DNA of 9,863 nucleotides from Bacillota bacterium (GCA_023415075.1 JAEZLU010000007.1:1-9863), one strand, 5' to 3'. Shown: positions 1 through 7,041, counted from the stretch's first letter. The notes: generated by a model not told the origin, from the letters alone. Made by a program: numbers and translations.

Positions 1-2
1 GT

Positions 3-929
3 ATCATGGCTCTGGCCGCCCCCGGCGGCGAAGCCGTGTCCCTCGACATTGGCGGCACGACCACCGACATCGCCCTCTGGCGGGACGGGGCGCCGCTGTT
101 CGCCGAGCGGGGTGCCAGGATAAACGGCCACCCCACCGCCGTCCGCTCCTTCTGGCTGCATTCGATCGGCCTTGGCGGCGACAGTTTCGTCCGCCGCGAA
201 GACGGCCGCCTGGCCGTAGGCCCTGTTCGCCGGGGGCCGGCCATGGCCATGGGCGGGCCGGCGCCTACCGTCACCGACGCCCTGATAGTCGCCGGCCGTT
301 CGACCTTCGGTGATAAAAAGAAAGCCATTGACGCCATGCGTCAGGTGGCTGCCGCCGGCCAGGAGCCGGAAGCCGCGGCCGCCGAAGTGCTGACCGTCGC
401 CGCCGCGACCATCTGTGCCGCCATCGGCCGGATGCTCGACGAACGGGCCGCCGAGCCGGTCTACCGGGTCGAAGATATCGTCCATGGCCTCCGGCCGCAG
501 CCGGCCAGCCTGGTCGGCGTTGGCGGCGCCGCCGACGGCCTCGCGCCGCTGGTGGCTGAGCGCCTTGGCCTGCCGGTCGTCGTGCCGGCGTTAGCCATGG
601 TGGCCAACGCCGTCGGCGCCGCCGTGGCCCGACCGACCCTCGAGGTCACGCTGAGGGCCGACACCGCCCAGGGCTACTACACGGTGGCCGAACTCGGCCA
701 GCGGGGACAACTGCCGGCCGGCCGCTTCGACCTGGCCGCCGCCCAAAGGCTCGCCGCCCGCCATCTGGAAGAACGGGCCCGGGCTGCCGGCATCCCGGCC
801 GTCGCCGTCGAGACGGTGTACAGCGAGGAATTCAACCTTGTCCGCGGCTTTTCCGCCAGCGGCAAGATAATAACCTGCCGGCTGCAGATAAAACCCGGCG
901 TTTTCGCCGGCGAAGGGGAGGGAGCGTAA
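3..929 (+). CDS. Hydantoinase/oxoprolinase-family protein, 3' part (5' end outside window)
   Basis: This is the C-terminal part of a hydantoinase A/oxoprolinase-like protein. The family uses an ASKHA-type fold, and characterised members open cyclic amides such as hydantoins or 5-oxoproline with ATP. Visible marks are the nucleotide-binding motif DIGGTTTD at nt 45-68, a Gly-rich IGLGGDS segment about 40 residues later, and VGGAADGLAPLVAERLGLP near nt 510-570 followed by a P-A-x-x-x-A-N-A-V-G-A-A motif typical of the domain's end. The reading frame is open to the window edge. The Met at nt 6 is unlikely to be the true start, because family members carry a further N-terminal domain before DIGGTTTD. 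About 308 codons are present. The stop TAA shares its last base with the ATG of the deacetylase gene, so translation is probably coupled. The substrate cannot be told from the sequence; an acetophenone-carboxylase-like or other ATP-dependent amide function is possible. Confidence 0.8.
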   Translation: MMALAAPGGEAVSLDIGGTTTDIALWRDGAPLFAERGARINGHPTAVRSFWLHSIGLGGDSFVRREDGRLAVGPVRRGPAMAMGGPAPTVTDALIVAGRSTFGDKKKAIDAMRQVAAAGQEPEAAAAEVLTVAAATICAAIGRMLDERAAEPVYRVEDIVHGLRPQPASLVGVGGAADGLAPLVAERLGLPVVVPALAMVANAVGAAVARPTLEVTLRADTAQGYYTVAELGQRGQLPAGRFDLAAAQRLAARHLEERARAAGIPAVAVETVYSEEFNLVRGFSASGKIITCRLQIKPGVFAGEGEGA

Positions 930-2248
930 TGGCCAAACCCTTCGGCCTGGTCTTTTTCCCGGCCTTCGACTGGGCCATCAGCCCTACCCATCCCGAGCGC
1001 GAGGAACGCCTGCTCTACACCCGCGACCAGATTGTCGAGGAAGGCCTCCTCGACATGCCCGGCATCCGCGAATACAAGCCAAGGCTGGCCGAATACCGCG
1101 ACGCCGACCGCGTCCATATCGGCGTCCCCGGCATCGCCTCACTCATCACCGACGCCCACCTGGTGTCGGCCGGCGGCGCCATCACCGCCGCCGAGGCGGT
1201 GGTCAAAGGCGAGGTCGAGCGGGCTTTCGCCCTTGTTCGGCCGCCAGGCCACCATGCCATGCGAGTCGTCCACGGCACCCGCGGCTTCTGCACCATCAAC
1301 ATCGAAGCCGTCATGGTCGAGTACCTGCGCCGCCACCACGGCGTCAGGAAGGTGGCCATCGTCGACACCGACGTTCATCACGGCGACGGCACCCAGGATA
1401 TCTTCTACCATGACCCGGACACGCTGTTTATCTCTTTCCACCAGGACGGCCGTACCCTATACCCGGGCTCGGGCTTCACCGACGAGGCCGGCAGCCCGCC
1501 GGCCCTCGGCACGACCATCAACCTGCCGCTGCCGCCGGGGACGACCGACGAAGGCCTCCACTATGTCCTCGATAACCTCATCCTGCCGGTGCTGGCCGAC
1601 TTTAAGCCCGAGCTTGTGATAAACTCGGCCGGCCAGGACAACCACTACAGCGACCCGCTGGCCAACATGGCTATCACCGCCCAGGGCTACGCCCGCCTTG
1701 CCGACAAGCTGAAGGCCGATATCGCCGTGCTCGAGGGCGGCTACTCGATCGAGGACGCTCTGCCCTATGTGAACACCGGCATCATCCTGGCGATGGCCGG
1801 CCTCGATTACAGCAAGGTGGTCGAGCCTGACAGCAGCCGGGCCCCCCGTGGTTTAAGCGAAGGCGCCCGCGCCTATATCAGAAAGCTGGTGGCCGAGCAG
1901 ACCGCCCTCTGGCAGGGCCGGGAGCAGCTAAGCCGCGAAGCTGCGGCCAGGTGCGGCGACTTCTGGCAGCGCCGGCGCGGCATCTACTACGACGACAGCG
2001 GCATCAGCGAGCACCAGACCGAGAGCCTGCGCCTCTGCCGCCGCTGCCGCGGCTACCTCACAATCGCCAGCGAAGCCGAAGGCCATCACTTCGGTCACAA
2101 ATCGGTCTTCGCCGCCTGTCTGCCCAGGGACTGCTGTCCGGACTGCCGGCGGGCCGCGGCCGACGCCGTGCTGGCGGCCAAAAAGCAGGGCCGATACCAG
2201 CACTATATCATTCAGGACAAGGAAAACGACTGTTTGGAGCGGGTCTAG
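929..2248 (+). CDS. Histone-deacetylase-family amidohydrolase with Cys-rich C-terminal tail
   Basis: This 439-residue protein belongs to the arginase/HDAC-fold zinc amidohydrolases, which in bacteria deacetylate acetylated proteins (AcuC type) or small N-acetyl amines such as acetylpolyamines. The catalytic set is complete: RPPGHH at 104-109 (the His pair), DVHHGDGTQ starting at D148 with H150 as second zinc ligand, D237 in SAGQD as third ligand, and EGGYS at 269-273 with Y272 as the transition-state Tyr. The catalytic domain ends around residue 320. The rest is an unusual tail: a helical, charged stretch to about 350, then C370-x2-C373, H386, H387, H390, C397 and C402-C403-x2-C406. That resembles a zinc-ribbon-like site, although no known domain was recognised. 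The start ATG overlaps the upstream hydantoinase stop by one base, and rph follows after 19 nt, so all are likely co-transcribed. The HDAC family assignment is firm; the substrate is unknown. Confidence 0.9.
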   Translation: MAKPFGLVFFPAFDWAISPTHPEREERLLYTRDQIVEEGLLDMPGIREYKPRLAEYRDADRVHIGVPGIASLITDAHLVSAGGAITAAEAVVKGEVERAFALVRPPGHHAMRVVHGTRGFCTINIEAVMVEYLRRHHGVRKVAIVDTDVHHGDGTQDIFYHDPDTLFISFHQDGRTLYPGSGFTDEAGSPPALGTTINLPLPPGTTDEGLHYVLDNLILPVLADFKPELVINSAGQDNHYSDPLANMAITAQGYARLADKLKADIAVLEGGYSIEDALPYVNTGIILAMAGLDYSKVVEPDSSRAPRGLSEGARAYIRKLVAEQTALWQGREQLSREAAARCGDFWQRRRGIYYDDSGISEHQTESLRLCRRCRGYLTIASEAEGHHFGHKSVFAACLPRDCCPDCRRAAADAVLAAKKQGRYQHYIIQDKENDCLERV

Positions 2249-2267
2249 CCCGCACAGGAGGCAGCAT

Positions 2268-3011
2268 ATGACGAGAAGCGACGGCCGCCAGGCCAACGAA
2301 CTGCGCCAGGTAAAAATCATCCGCAACTACCTCAAATACGCCGAAGGCTCGGTATGGGTCGAGTTCGGCGACACCAAAGTCATCTGCGCCGCCAGCGTCG
2401 AGGAAAAAGTGCCGCCCTTTTTGAAGGGCCAGGGCGAGGGCTGGGTGACGGCCGAATACTCGCTGCTGCCGCGATCGACCAAGGACCGCAATGTCCGCGA
2501 AGTCGCCAAAGGCAAACCCAGCGGCCGCACCCACGAGATCCAGCGGCTGATCGGCCGGGCCCTGCGCAGCGTCATCGACCTCAAAGCTCTCGGCGAGCGC
2601 ACCGTCACCATCGACTGCGACGTCGTCCAGGCCGACGGCGGTACCCGTACGGCCTCAATCACCGGCGCCTTCGTGGCCCTGGTCGACGCGGTGAATAAAA
2701 TCTATACCGATACTAATAAGCCGTTTCCGGTCACCGATTTCCTGGCCGCCGTCAGCGTCGGCGTGGTTGACGACGCCGTCCTCCTCGACCTGTGCTACGA
2801 GGAGGACTCGCGGGCCATCGTCGACCTCAACCTGGTCATGACCGGCGAAGGCCACTACATCGAAGTCCAGGGTACCGGCGAGAAGCGGCCTTTCAGCAAG
2901 GACCAGCTGGCCGCCATGCTGGCCGCCGGCGAAAGCGGCATCAACCAGCTGATCGACTACCAGAAAGACGTCCTCGGCCAGTTGGCCTGGCGGGTGGGGC
3001 GGTCGGGATGA
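2268..3011 (+). CDS. rph: Ribonuclease PH
   Basis: RNase PH is a phosphorolytic 3'-5' exoribonuclease that trims the 3' ends of tRNA precursors and contributes to RNA decay; the family forms hexameric rings. The 247 residues match the usual family length. The N-terminal SDGRQANELR signature is present, R87 lies in GKPSGRTHEIQRLIGR, and GGTRTAS at 124-130 holds R127, so both phosphate-binding arginines are in place. The acidic residues D180 and D186 in EEDSRAIVDLN correspond to the conserved metal-binding pair. The ATG has a perfect AGGAGG at 2256-2261 with 6-nt spacing. The TGA stop overlaps the rdgB ATG (ATGA), so the two are translationally coupled. The order rph, rdgB, yfcE-like phosphoesterase is a familiar Bacillota arrangement, as in rph-ysnA-ysnB of Bacillus subtilis. 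Confidence 0.97.
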   Translation: MTRSDGRQANELRQVKIIRNYLKYAEGSVWVEFGDTKVICAASVEEKVPPFLKGQGEGWVTAEYSLLPRSTKDRNVREVAKGKPSGRTHEIQRLIGRALRSVIDLKALGERTVTIDCDVVQADGGTRTASITGAFVALVDAVNKIYTDTNKPFPVTDFLAAVSVGVVDDAVLLDLCYEEDSRAIVDLNLVMTGEGHYIEVQGTGEKRPFSKDQLAAMLAAGESGINQLIDYQKDVLGQLAWRVGRSG

Positions 3012-3619
3012 GACAGATCGTTGTCGCTACCCGTAACCGCGGCAAGGTAGCCGAAATGGCTGCCGTCCTCGCCGCCCTGCCGGTCGAAGTCCTGGCCCTC
3101 GACCAGTTTGCCGACACCACCGAGGCCGAGGAGACCGGCGACACCTTCGCCGCCAACGCCATACTCAAAGCCACCCACTATGCGCTCGAGACCGGCAAGG
3201 CCTGCCTGGCCGACGACTCCGGCCTCGAGGTCGACGCCCTCGGCGGCGCCCCCGGCGTCTACTCGGCCCGCTACGCCGGCGAAGGCGCCTCCGACGCCGC
3301 CTGCAACGCCAAACTGCTGGCCGCCCTGGCGGACGTGCCGGACGGGGAGCGCACCGCCCGCTTCCGCTCGCTGCTGGCCTACGTCGATCCCGACGGCAGC
3401 CTGATCACCGCCGACGGCACCTGCGAAGGCGTTATCCTCCGCGAGGCCCGCGGCGACGGAGGCTTCGGCTATGATCCCCTGTTCTACATGCCGGCCCTCG
3501 GCAAGACGCTGGCCGAGCTGTCGGTGGCGGAAAAGAACGCCGTCAGCCACCGCGGCCAGGCCATGCGCAACATGGCCGGCAAACTGAGCGAGTTTTACCG
3601 TGCGCATCGGCCTGATTAG
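3008..3619 (+). CDS. rdgB: XTP/dITP diphosphatase (HAM1/RdgB family)
   Basis: This house-cleaning enzyme hydrolyses XTP, ITP and dITP to monophosphates and pyrophosphate, keeping deaminated purines out of DNA and RNA. The 203-residue protein has all family signatures: ATRNRGK at 7-13 for triphosphate binding, DDSGLEVDALGGAPGVYSAR beginning at D69 (the expected catalytic acid), GFGYDPLF at 152-159, and the C-terminal EKN..SHRGQA segment at 175-185. The ATG at 3008 was chosen because it begins the conserved MRQIVVATRN sequence and sits in an ATGA overlap with the rph stop. The frame stays open further upstream inside rph, but that extension has no family similarity. Its 3' end overlaps the next gene by 20 nt. 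Confidence 0.96.
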   Translation: MRQIVVATRNRGKVAEMAAVLAALPVEVLALDQFADTTEAEETGDTFAANAILKATHYALETGKACLADDSGLEVDALGGAPGVYSARYAGEGASDAACNAKLLAALADVPDGERTARFRSLLAYVDPDGSLITADGTCEGVILREARGDGGFGYDPLFYMPALGKTLAELSVAEKNAVSHRGQAMRNMAGKLSEFYRAHRPD

Positions 3620-4070
3620 CGACACCCACGGCTCTCTCTCGGCCATCCGGCGGGCGGTGACGGCGGCCGGGCCGGTAGATATGTGGCTGCATGCCGGCGA
3701 CTACAGCCAGGACGCGGCCAAGCTGGCTCAGGCGAGCGGCCGGCCGGTGACGGCGGTTGCCGGCAACTGCGACGGGGCGGCGACCGCCAAGATCGACGAG
3801 TTTATCGACGCCGGCGGCAAAAAAATCTGGCTGACTCATGGTCACCGTTACCGGGCCAAGGAACGGCCCGGCGAGCTGTCCTGGTGGGCCGGCCAGTACG
3901 GGGTGGACGTGGTCGTCTACGGCCACTCCCACATACCCGACCTGCGGCTCGACAGCGTCATCCTTTTCAACCCCGGCAGCGCCGGCTACCCCCGCGGCGG
4001 CCATCAGCCGACCTGCGGCCTCTTGGTCATCGAAGAGGGAAGGATAGAAGCTTCGTTATTAGAGATATAA
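3600..4070 (+). CDS. YfcE/MJ0936-type metallophosphoesterase
   Basis: This is a 156-residue calcineurin-like phosphoesterase of the small YfcE/YsnB group, whose characterised members hydrolyse phosphodiester model substrates with Mn2+ or other divalent metals; the physiological substrate is unclear. All metal-binding blocks are present: DTH at 8-10, GD at 33-34, GNCD at 55-58, THGH at 79-82 and GHSH at 108-111. The NPGS motif at 124-127 also fits this group. The start is a GTG inside the last codons of rdgB (20-nt overlap). It is supported because the family's MRIGLISDTHG sequence begins exactly there and no later start would keep the first metal ligands. No strong ribosome binding site precedes it, so reinitiation or coupling from rdgB is likely. 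The YsnB protein of B. subtilis sits in the same place after rph and ysnA. Confidence 0.93.
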   Translation: MRIGLISDTHGSLSAIRRAVTAAGPVDMWLHAGDYSQDAAKLAQASGRPVTAVAGNCDGAATAKIDEFIDAGGKKIWLTHGHRYRAKERPGELSWWAGQYGVDVVVYGHSHIPDLRLDSVILFNPGSAGYPRGGHQPTCGLLVIEEGRIEASLLEI

Positions 4071-4093
4071 CCGGTGGCGCCGGCGCCAACCGG
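4071..4093. repeat. Near-perfect 23-nt inverted repeat between phosphoesterase and kinase genes
   Basis: Directly after the phosphoesterase stop codon, arms CCGGTGGC (4071-4078) and GCCAACCGG (4085-4093) pair over 8 bp with a single bulged A at 4088, around a GCCGGC loop. The DNA is also almost palindromic as a whole. No T-run follows on the + strand, so a canonical intrinsic terminator is unlikely. It ends 7 nt before the ribosome binding site of the kinase gene. It could be an mRNA-processing or attenuating hairpin, or an operator. Function is inferred only from position. Confidence 0.45.
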
Positions 4094-4100
4094 CGGGGAT

Positions 4101-4106
4101 GGGGAG
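4101..4106 (+). promoter_or_regulatory. Ribosome binding site that sets the kinase start
   Basis: GGGGAG lies 4 nt before the ATG at 4111. An in-frame ATG at 4099 sits just upstream and would place this site inside the coding region, with only a GGCGGGG run touching its start codon. The 4111 start is therefore preferred, though the spacing is somewhat short and the 4099 start is not excluded. Confidence 0.55.
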
Positions 4107-4110
4107 AAAG

Positions 4111-5397
4111 ATGACCGGCGAATTCGGGCGTGTCCTCAGGCAAGATATCAAGACCATTCTCATAGTTGTCCTGCTGGTCGGCCTCACCGGCCTTGTTTAT
4201 ATCTACCCTTTCCATACCCATTTTCGGTTCACGGTCAGCGTAGCCGTCCTGGCGACGCTGCTCCTTTATTTTCCCCGCCTGCCTGTCTTCGGCACCGCCG
4301 TCCTCAGCGGCCTGGCCATTTTCGCCGGCCGCAGCATCACCCAGCTCACCATGGACCCGGTCGCTCCCGGGCAAATACTGACCGCTAACCTGCCGGCCAT
4401 TGTCTACTACATAACCTATGGCGCCTGCTTCCAGGGCCTTGGCCTGCGCCGCATGGTCCATAACGTGCCGGCCATCGTCCTTCTGCTGAGCACCATCGAT
4501 ATCTTCAGCAACATTGTCGAGCTCACCACCCGCGGCGACGCCCTCGAAGGCCCCACGGAAACGGTTTTCGCCAGTTTGGTGGCCGTGGCCGTGCTGCGGG
4601 CCATTTTGGCGGTGGGCGGCTACTATGTCCTCAGGCGCTACCAGGCCTTCGTGCTGGCCGAGGATCAGGTGGTGCGCTACACCGAGCTGACGGTAATGAT
4701 TGCCCAGCTAAAGGCTGAACTCTACTACCTCAATAAATCCTCCCAGGCCATCGAGCAGGTCATGGAAGACAGCTACTGGCTTTATAAGCGCCTCAACGAG
4801 CGGGGCGACAACGAGCCGACGGCCCCCCAGGCCCTGGCGGTGGCCCGCAACATCCACGAAGTGAAAAAAGACTATTACCGGGTGGTGGCCGGCATCGAGG
4901 CCATTCTCCAACCCTCAGCGACCGTTCAGGGCATGCGGCTGGCCGAAATATTTTTCATCATCGAACAGAATACCAGGCGCTACCTCGAGGGCCTCAATAA
5001 AAAAATCACCCTCGAATTCAAATACGAGACTGATTTCATCACCGACCGGCATTACGCCATCGTATCAATTCTCGACAACCTCATCATCAACGCTATTGAG
5101 GCCTGCGGCGACAGCGGCAATATCCTCGTCGGCGAAAAAGTGTCGGCAGGGGATATCGTCTTCGTTGTGGAAGATAACGGGTGCGGCACCAAGCCGGAGG
5201 ACGCCGACCTCCTGTTCCAGGTAGGCTATTCCACCAAATTTTGTCCCCATACCGGCAAGATGTCCACCGGCCTCGGCCTGTCGCACGTAAAAAACTTAAG
5301 CGAAATGCTGTCAGGGTCGGTCGCCGTTGAAAGCGGCCAGCCCACGCGCTTCATAGTAACCCTGCCGGCCGACAAGATAACTTTGCCTGACGAATAG
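4111..5397 (+). CDS. Multi-pass membrane sensor histidine kinase (GlnK-like)
   Basis: This 428-residue sensor kinase has an N-terminal membrane domain with about six hydrophobic segments (roughly 14-32, 41-56, 59-73, 92-110, 118-137 and 152-174). The loops between them are short, so there is no large extracytoplasmic domain. A helical region at 185-265 follows, then a C-terminal HATPase. H249, in ARNIHEVKKDYYRV, is the only His between residues 180 and 310 and so the likely phosphoacceptor. The ATP site shows an N-box LDNLIINAIEA (321-331), a G1 box DNGCG (355-359) and a G2 box STGLGLSH (385-392). A response regulator starts 22 nt downstream and is the likely partner. That partner's YcbB-type output domain suggests the kinase resembles GlnK (YcbA) of Bacillus, which responds to glutamine. 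The membrane domain here is not recognised and the signal is unknown. An alternative start at 4099 adds four residues. Confidence 0.88.
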   Translation: MTGEFGRVLRQDIKTILIVVLLVGLTGLVYIYPFHTHFRFTVSVAVLATLLLYFPRLPVFGTAVLSGLAIFAGRSITQLTMDPVAPGQILTANLPAIVYYITYGACFQGLGLRRMVHNVPAIVLLLSTIDIFSNIVELTTRGDALEGPTETVFASLVAVAVLRAILAVGGYYVLRRYQAFVLAEDQVVRYTELTVMIAQLKAELYYLNKSSQAIEQVMEDSYWLYKRLNERGDNEPTAPQALAVARNIHEVKKDYYRVVAGIEAILQPSATVQGMRLAEIFFIIEQNTRRYLEGLNKKITLEFKYETDFITDRHYAIVSILDNLIINAIEACGDSGNILVGEKVSAGDIVFVVEDNGCGTKPEDADLLFQVGYSTKFCPHTGKMSTGLGLSHVKNLSEMLSGSVAVESGQPTRFIVTLPADKITLPDE

Positions 5398-5419
5398 GCC
5401 AGGGGAGAGGGGGTAGTCA

Positions 5420-6295
5420 ATGTCCGCCCGTTTCGTTATAATCGATGACGACGTCAGTGTCCGCAGGATTATCCGCAACATCATCGAGCAGCACGGCCTG
5501 GGGATTGTGATCGGCGAAAGCGCTGACGGCCTCGAGGCCGAAAAGATCATCGCCGAGAGCCGACCGGACATCGCCATTGTCGACCTGCTGCTGCCCGGCC
5601 AGGATGGGGTCGAACTCATCGAAAAACTCCGCCGGCGGACCTGCCCCAGCTCGTTCATAATGATTTCCGAGTCCCGCAGCCAGCCGCTGATAACCCAGGC
5701 CTACCAGCACGGCATCGAGTTTTATATCCATAAACCGGTCAACGTTCTGGAAATAACGACGGTTATCAACAAAGTCAAAGAAAGCCGCAGCCTCAAAAAG
5801 GCCATGTCGCTGATATCGCAAACCACGGCCCAGTACGCCGCGCCGGTCGTCCCGACGCCGGCGGCCGAACGAGACAGGCCGAAGACCGTTATCTACAAGG
5901 TCTTCTCCGACCTCGGCATCCTCGGGGAGGTTGGGGCTAAGAGCATTTTCCAGATGACCAAGCTACTGGCCGACAGCAGCCGGCTGACCGACGATTCGCC
6001 CTACCAGCTCAACGGAATCTACCAGCAGATGGCCCGTGACGCCGGCCAGGACACCAAAACCATCGAGCAGCGGGTCCGGCGGGCTATCGCCAAAGCCCTG
6101 CAGAACCTGGCCAACATGGGTATCGAGGACTACCACAACGACCGCTTCCAGACATACAGCACCGCCCTGTTCGACTTTTCCGAAGTCCGCCAGGAAATGA
6201 ACTTTGTCCAGAATAAAACGCCTTACCACGGCAAGATAAACGTCCGCAAGTTCGTTGAAGGCCTAATATTCCTTGCTACAGCCGATAATATTTAA
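5420..6295 (+). CDS. Response regulator with YcbB/GlnL-type DNA-binding domain
   Basis: This 291-residue regulator begins with a CheY-like receiver (about 4-120): acidic pocket D9-D11, phosphoacceptor D55 in IVDLLLPG, switch S83 and K105 in IHKP. After a Pro/Ala-rich linker (about 138-152) comes a second domain of about 130 residues resembling the YcbB domain of B. subtilis GlnL. It includes the helical core TKTIEQRVRRAIAKALQNLA, then GIEDYHNDRFQTYS, a DFSEVRQEM segment and the C-terminal INVRKFVEGLIF. In Bacillus GlnL activates glutaminase and glutamine-transport genes. Neither gene is visible here, so the target is open. A purine-rich GAGAGGGGG run at 5405-5413 serves as ribosome binding site. 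The gene closes the + strand run and faces gntR. Confidence 0.88.
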   Translation: MSARFVIIDDDVSVRRIIRNIIEQHGLGIVIGESADGLEAEKIIAESRPDIAIVDLLLPGQDGVELIEKLRRRTCPSSFIMISESRSQPLITQAYQHGIEFYIHKPVNVLEITTVINKVKESRSLKKAMSLISQTTAQYAAPVVPTPAAERDRPKTVIYKVFSDLGILGEVGAKSIFQMTKLLADSSRLTDDSPYQLNGIYQQMARDAGQDTKTIEQRVRRAIAKALQNLANMGIEDYHNDRFQTYSTALFDFSEVRQEMNFVQNKTPYHGKINVRKFVEGLIFLATADNI

Positions 6296-6305
6296 AACAT
6301 AAAAA

Positions 6306-6329
6306 GCCTCCGCCGGTGACGGCGGAGGC
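6306..6329 (-). terminator. Intrinsic terminator of the gntR gene in a convergent gap
   Basis: Arms GCCTCCGCCG (6306-6315) and CGGCGGAGGC (6320-6329) form a perfect 10-bp stem with a 4-nt loop. Read on the - strand, it starts 12 nt after the gntR stop and is followed at once by TTTTT (6305-6301), a textbook Rho-independent terminator. Read on the + strand it lies 10 nt after the response-regulator stop with a GUGA (GNRA) loop. The following bases have no real T-run, so it would work weakly, if at all, for the long + strand operon. Confidence 0.85.
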
Positions 6330-6341
6330 CCTAATATACCT

Positions 6342-7034
6342 CTATTCCCTTCCCTGGTTGCGGTGCTGCTCGTTCATATGCTGCAGCAGCGTCTGCTCGG
6401 CGTTTTCCATATGCTTGCGGGCCAACTGCTGGGCCAGCGTGCTGTTGCGCTGGGCCAGCGCCTCCACCAGGCGGCGGTGCTCTTCCAGCGAGCGCTTGGC
6501 CCGGCCGGGATATCCGTAGGAGATCGTCCGGAAAACGGTGAACTTTTCGCGCAGATTGCTGATGATCGACGCCAGCGTTTTATTATTGGTCGCCCCGTAC
6601 AAAATATCGTGGAAGCGACAGTCGGCTTCGACAATCCTGGTGGTGTCGGCCTGCTCGATCAGCTCGCCGATCAGCACCAGCAGCCTTTCCAGCTCCTCCA
6701 GGTCCTCCTCGCGGATACGCTCGGCCGCCAGACCGGCAGCCAGCACCTCGAGAGCGGTGCGGATTTCGAAGGCCTCGTTGATGTCGCGGATGGAAAGATC
6801 GGCGACATAGGTGCCCCGCCGGGGCGCCATGACTACGAAGCCTTCCTGTTCCAGTTTGCGGATGGCCTCGCGCACCGGCGTGCGGCTGACCCTGAGCTGT
6901 TCCGCCAGCTGGTTTTCCATCAGCCGTTCGCCCGGCTGCAAAAGACCGCTGGTGATAGCGCTGCGCAGCGCGTCGAAAACCACCTCGCGGAGCGGTTTGT
7001 AATTATCGAGATGGATCGGCGTCATATTGCCCAT
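6342..7034 (-). CDS. GntR-family transcriptional regulator, FCD (FadR) subfamily
   Basis: This is a 230-residue repressor or activator with an N-terminal winged helix (about 14-78). It shows the hallmark GLLQPGERLMENQLAEQL and VSRTPVREAIRKLEQEGFV sequences and the wing RRGTYVADL. The C-terminal FCD effector domain (about 85-215) carries the residues expected to bind a metal that holds a carboxylate ligand: D138 and H142 in DCRFH, H186 in EEHRRL and H208 in RKHMEN. FCD regulators typically sense organic acids and often control an adjacent operon. The start at 7034 was chosen because GGAGGAGG lies 7 nt upstream; an in-frame ATG at 7055 would put that site inside the gene. It is divergent from the malic enzyme-fumarase operon, which it probably controls, together with itself. 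A malate or fumarate ligand is inference. Confidence 0.92.
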   Translation of the reverse strand: MGNMTPIHLDNYKPLREVVFDALRSAITSGLLQPGERLMENQLAEQLRVSRTPVREAIRKLEQEGFVVMAPRRGTYVADLSIRDINEAFEIRTALEVLAAGLAAERIREEDLEELERLLVLIGELIEQADTTRIVEADCRFHDILYGATNNKTLASIISNLREKFTVFRTISYGYPGRAKRSLEEHRRLVEALAQRNSTLAQQLARKHMENAEQTLLQHMNEQHRNQGRE

Positions 7035-7041
7035 TGTTATT

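Noticed and set aside
2792..3007. Possible 72-residue N-terminal extension of RdgB read from inside rph
   Set aside because: The extension is Arg/Gly-rich shadow sequence of rph. The conserved RdgB N-terminus begins at the ATG at 3008, which is coupled to the rph stop.
2957..3646. Open frame on the - strand (about 229 codons) opposite rdgB
   Set aside because: The translated sequence is a repetitive Gly/Val/Ala mix typical of a shadow frame; rdgB on the other strand is complete.
4023..4071. Possible internal promoter before the kinase gene (TTGGTC and AT-rich TATAAC)
   Set aside because: The two boxes are spaced far too widely, and no good -10 lies at the right distance from TTGGTC.
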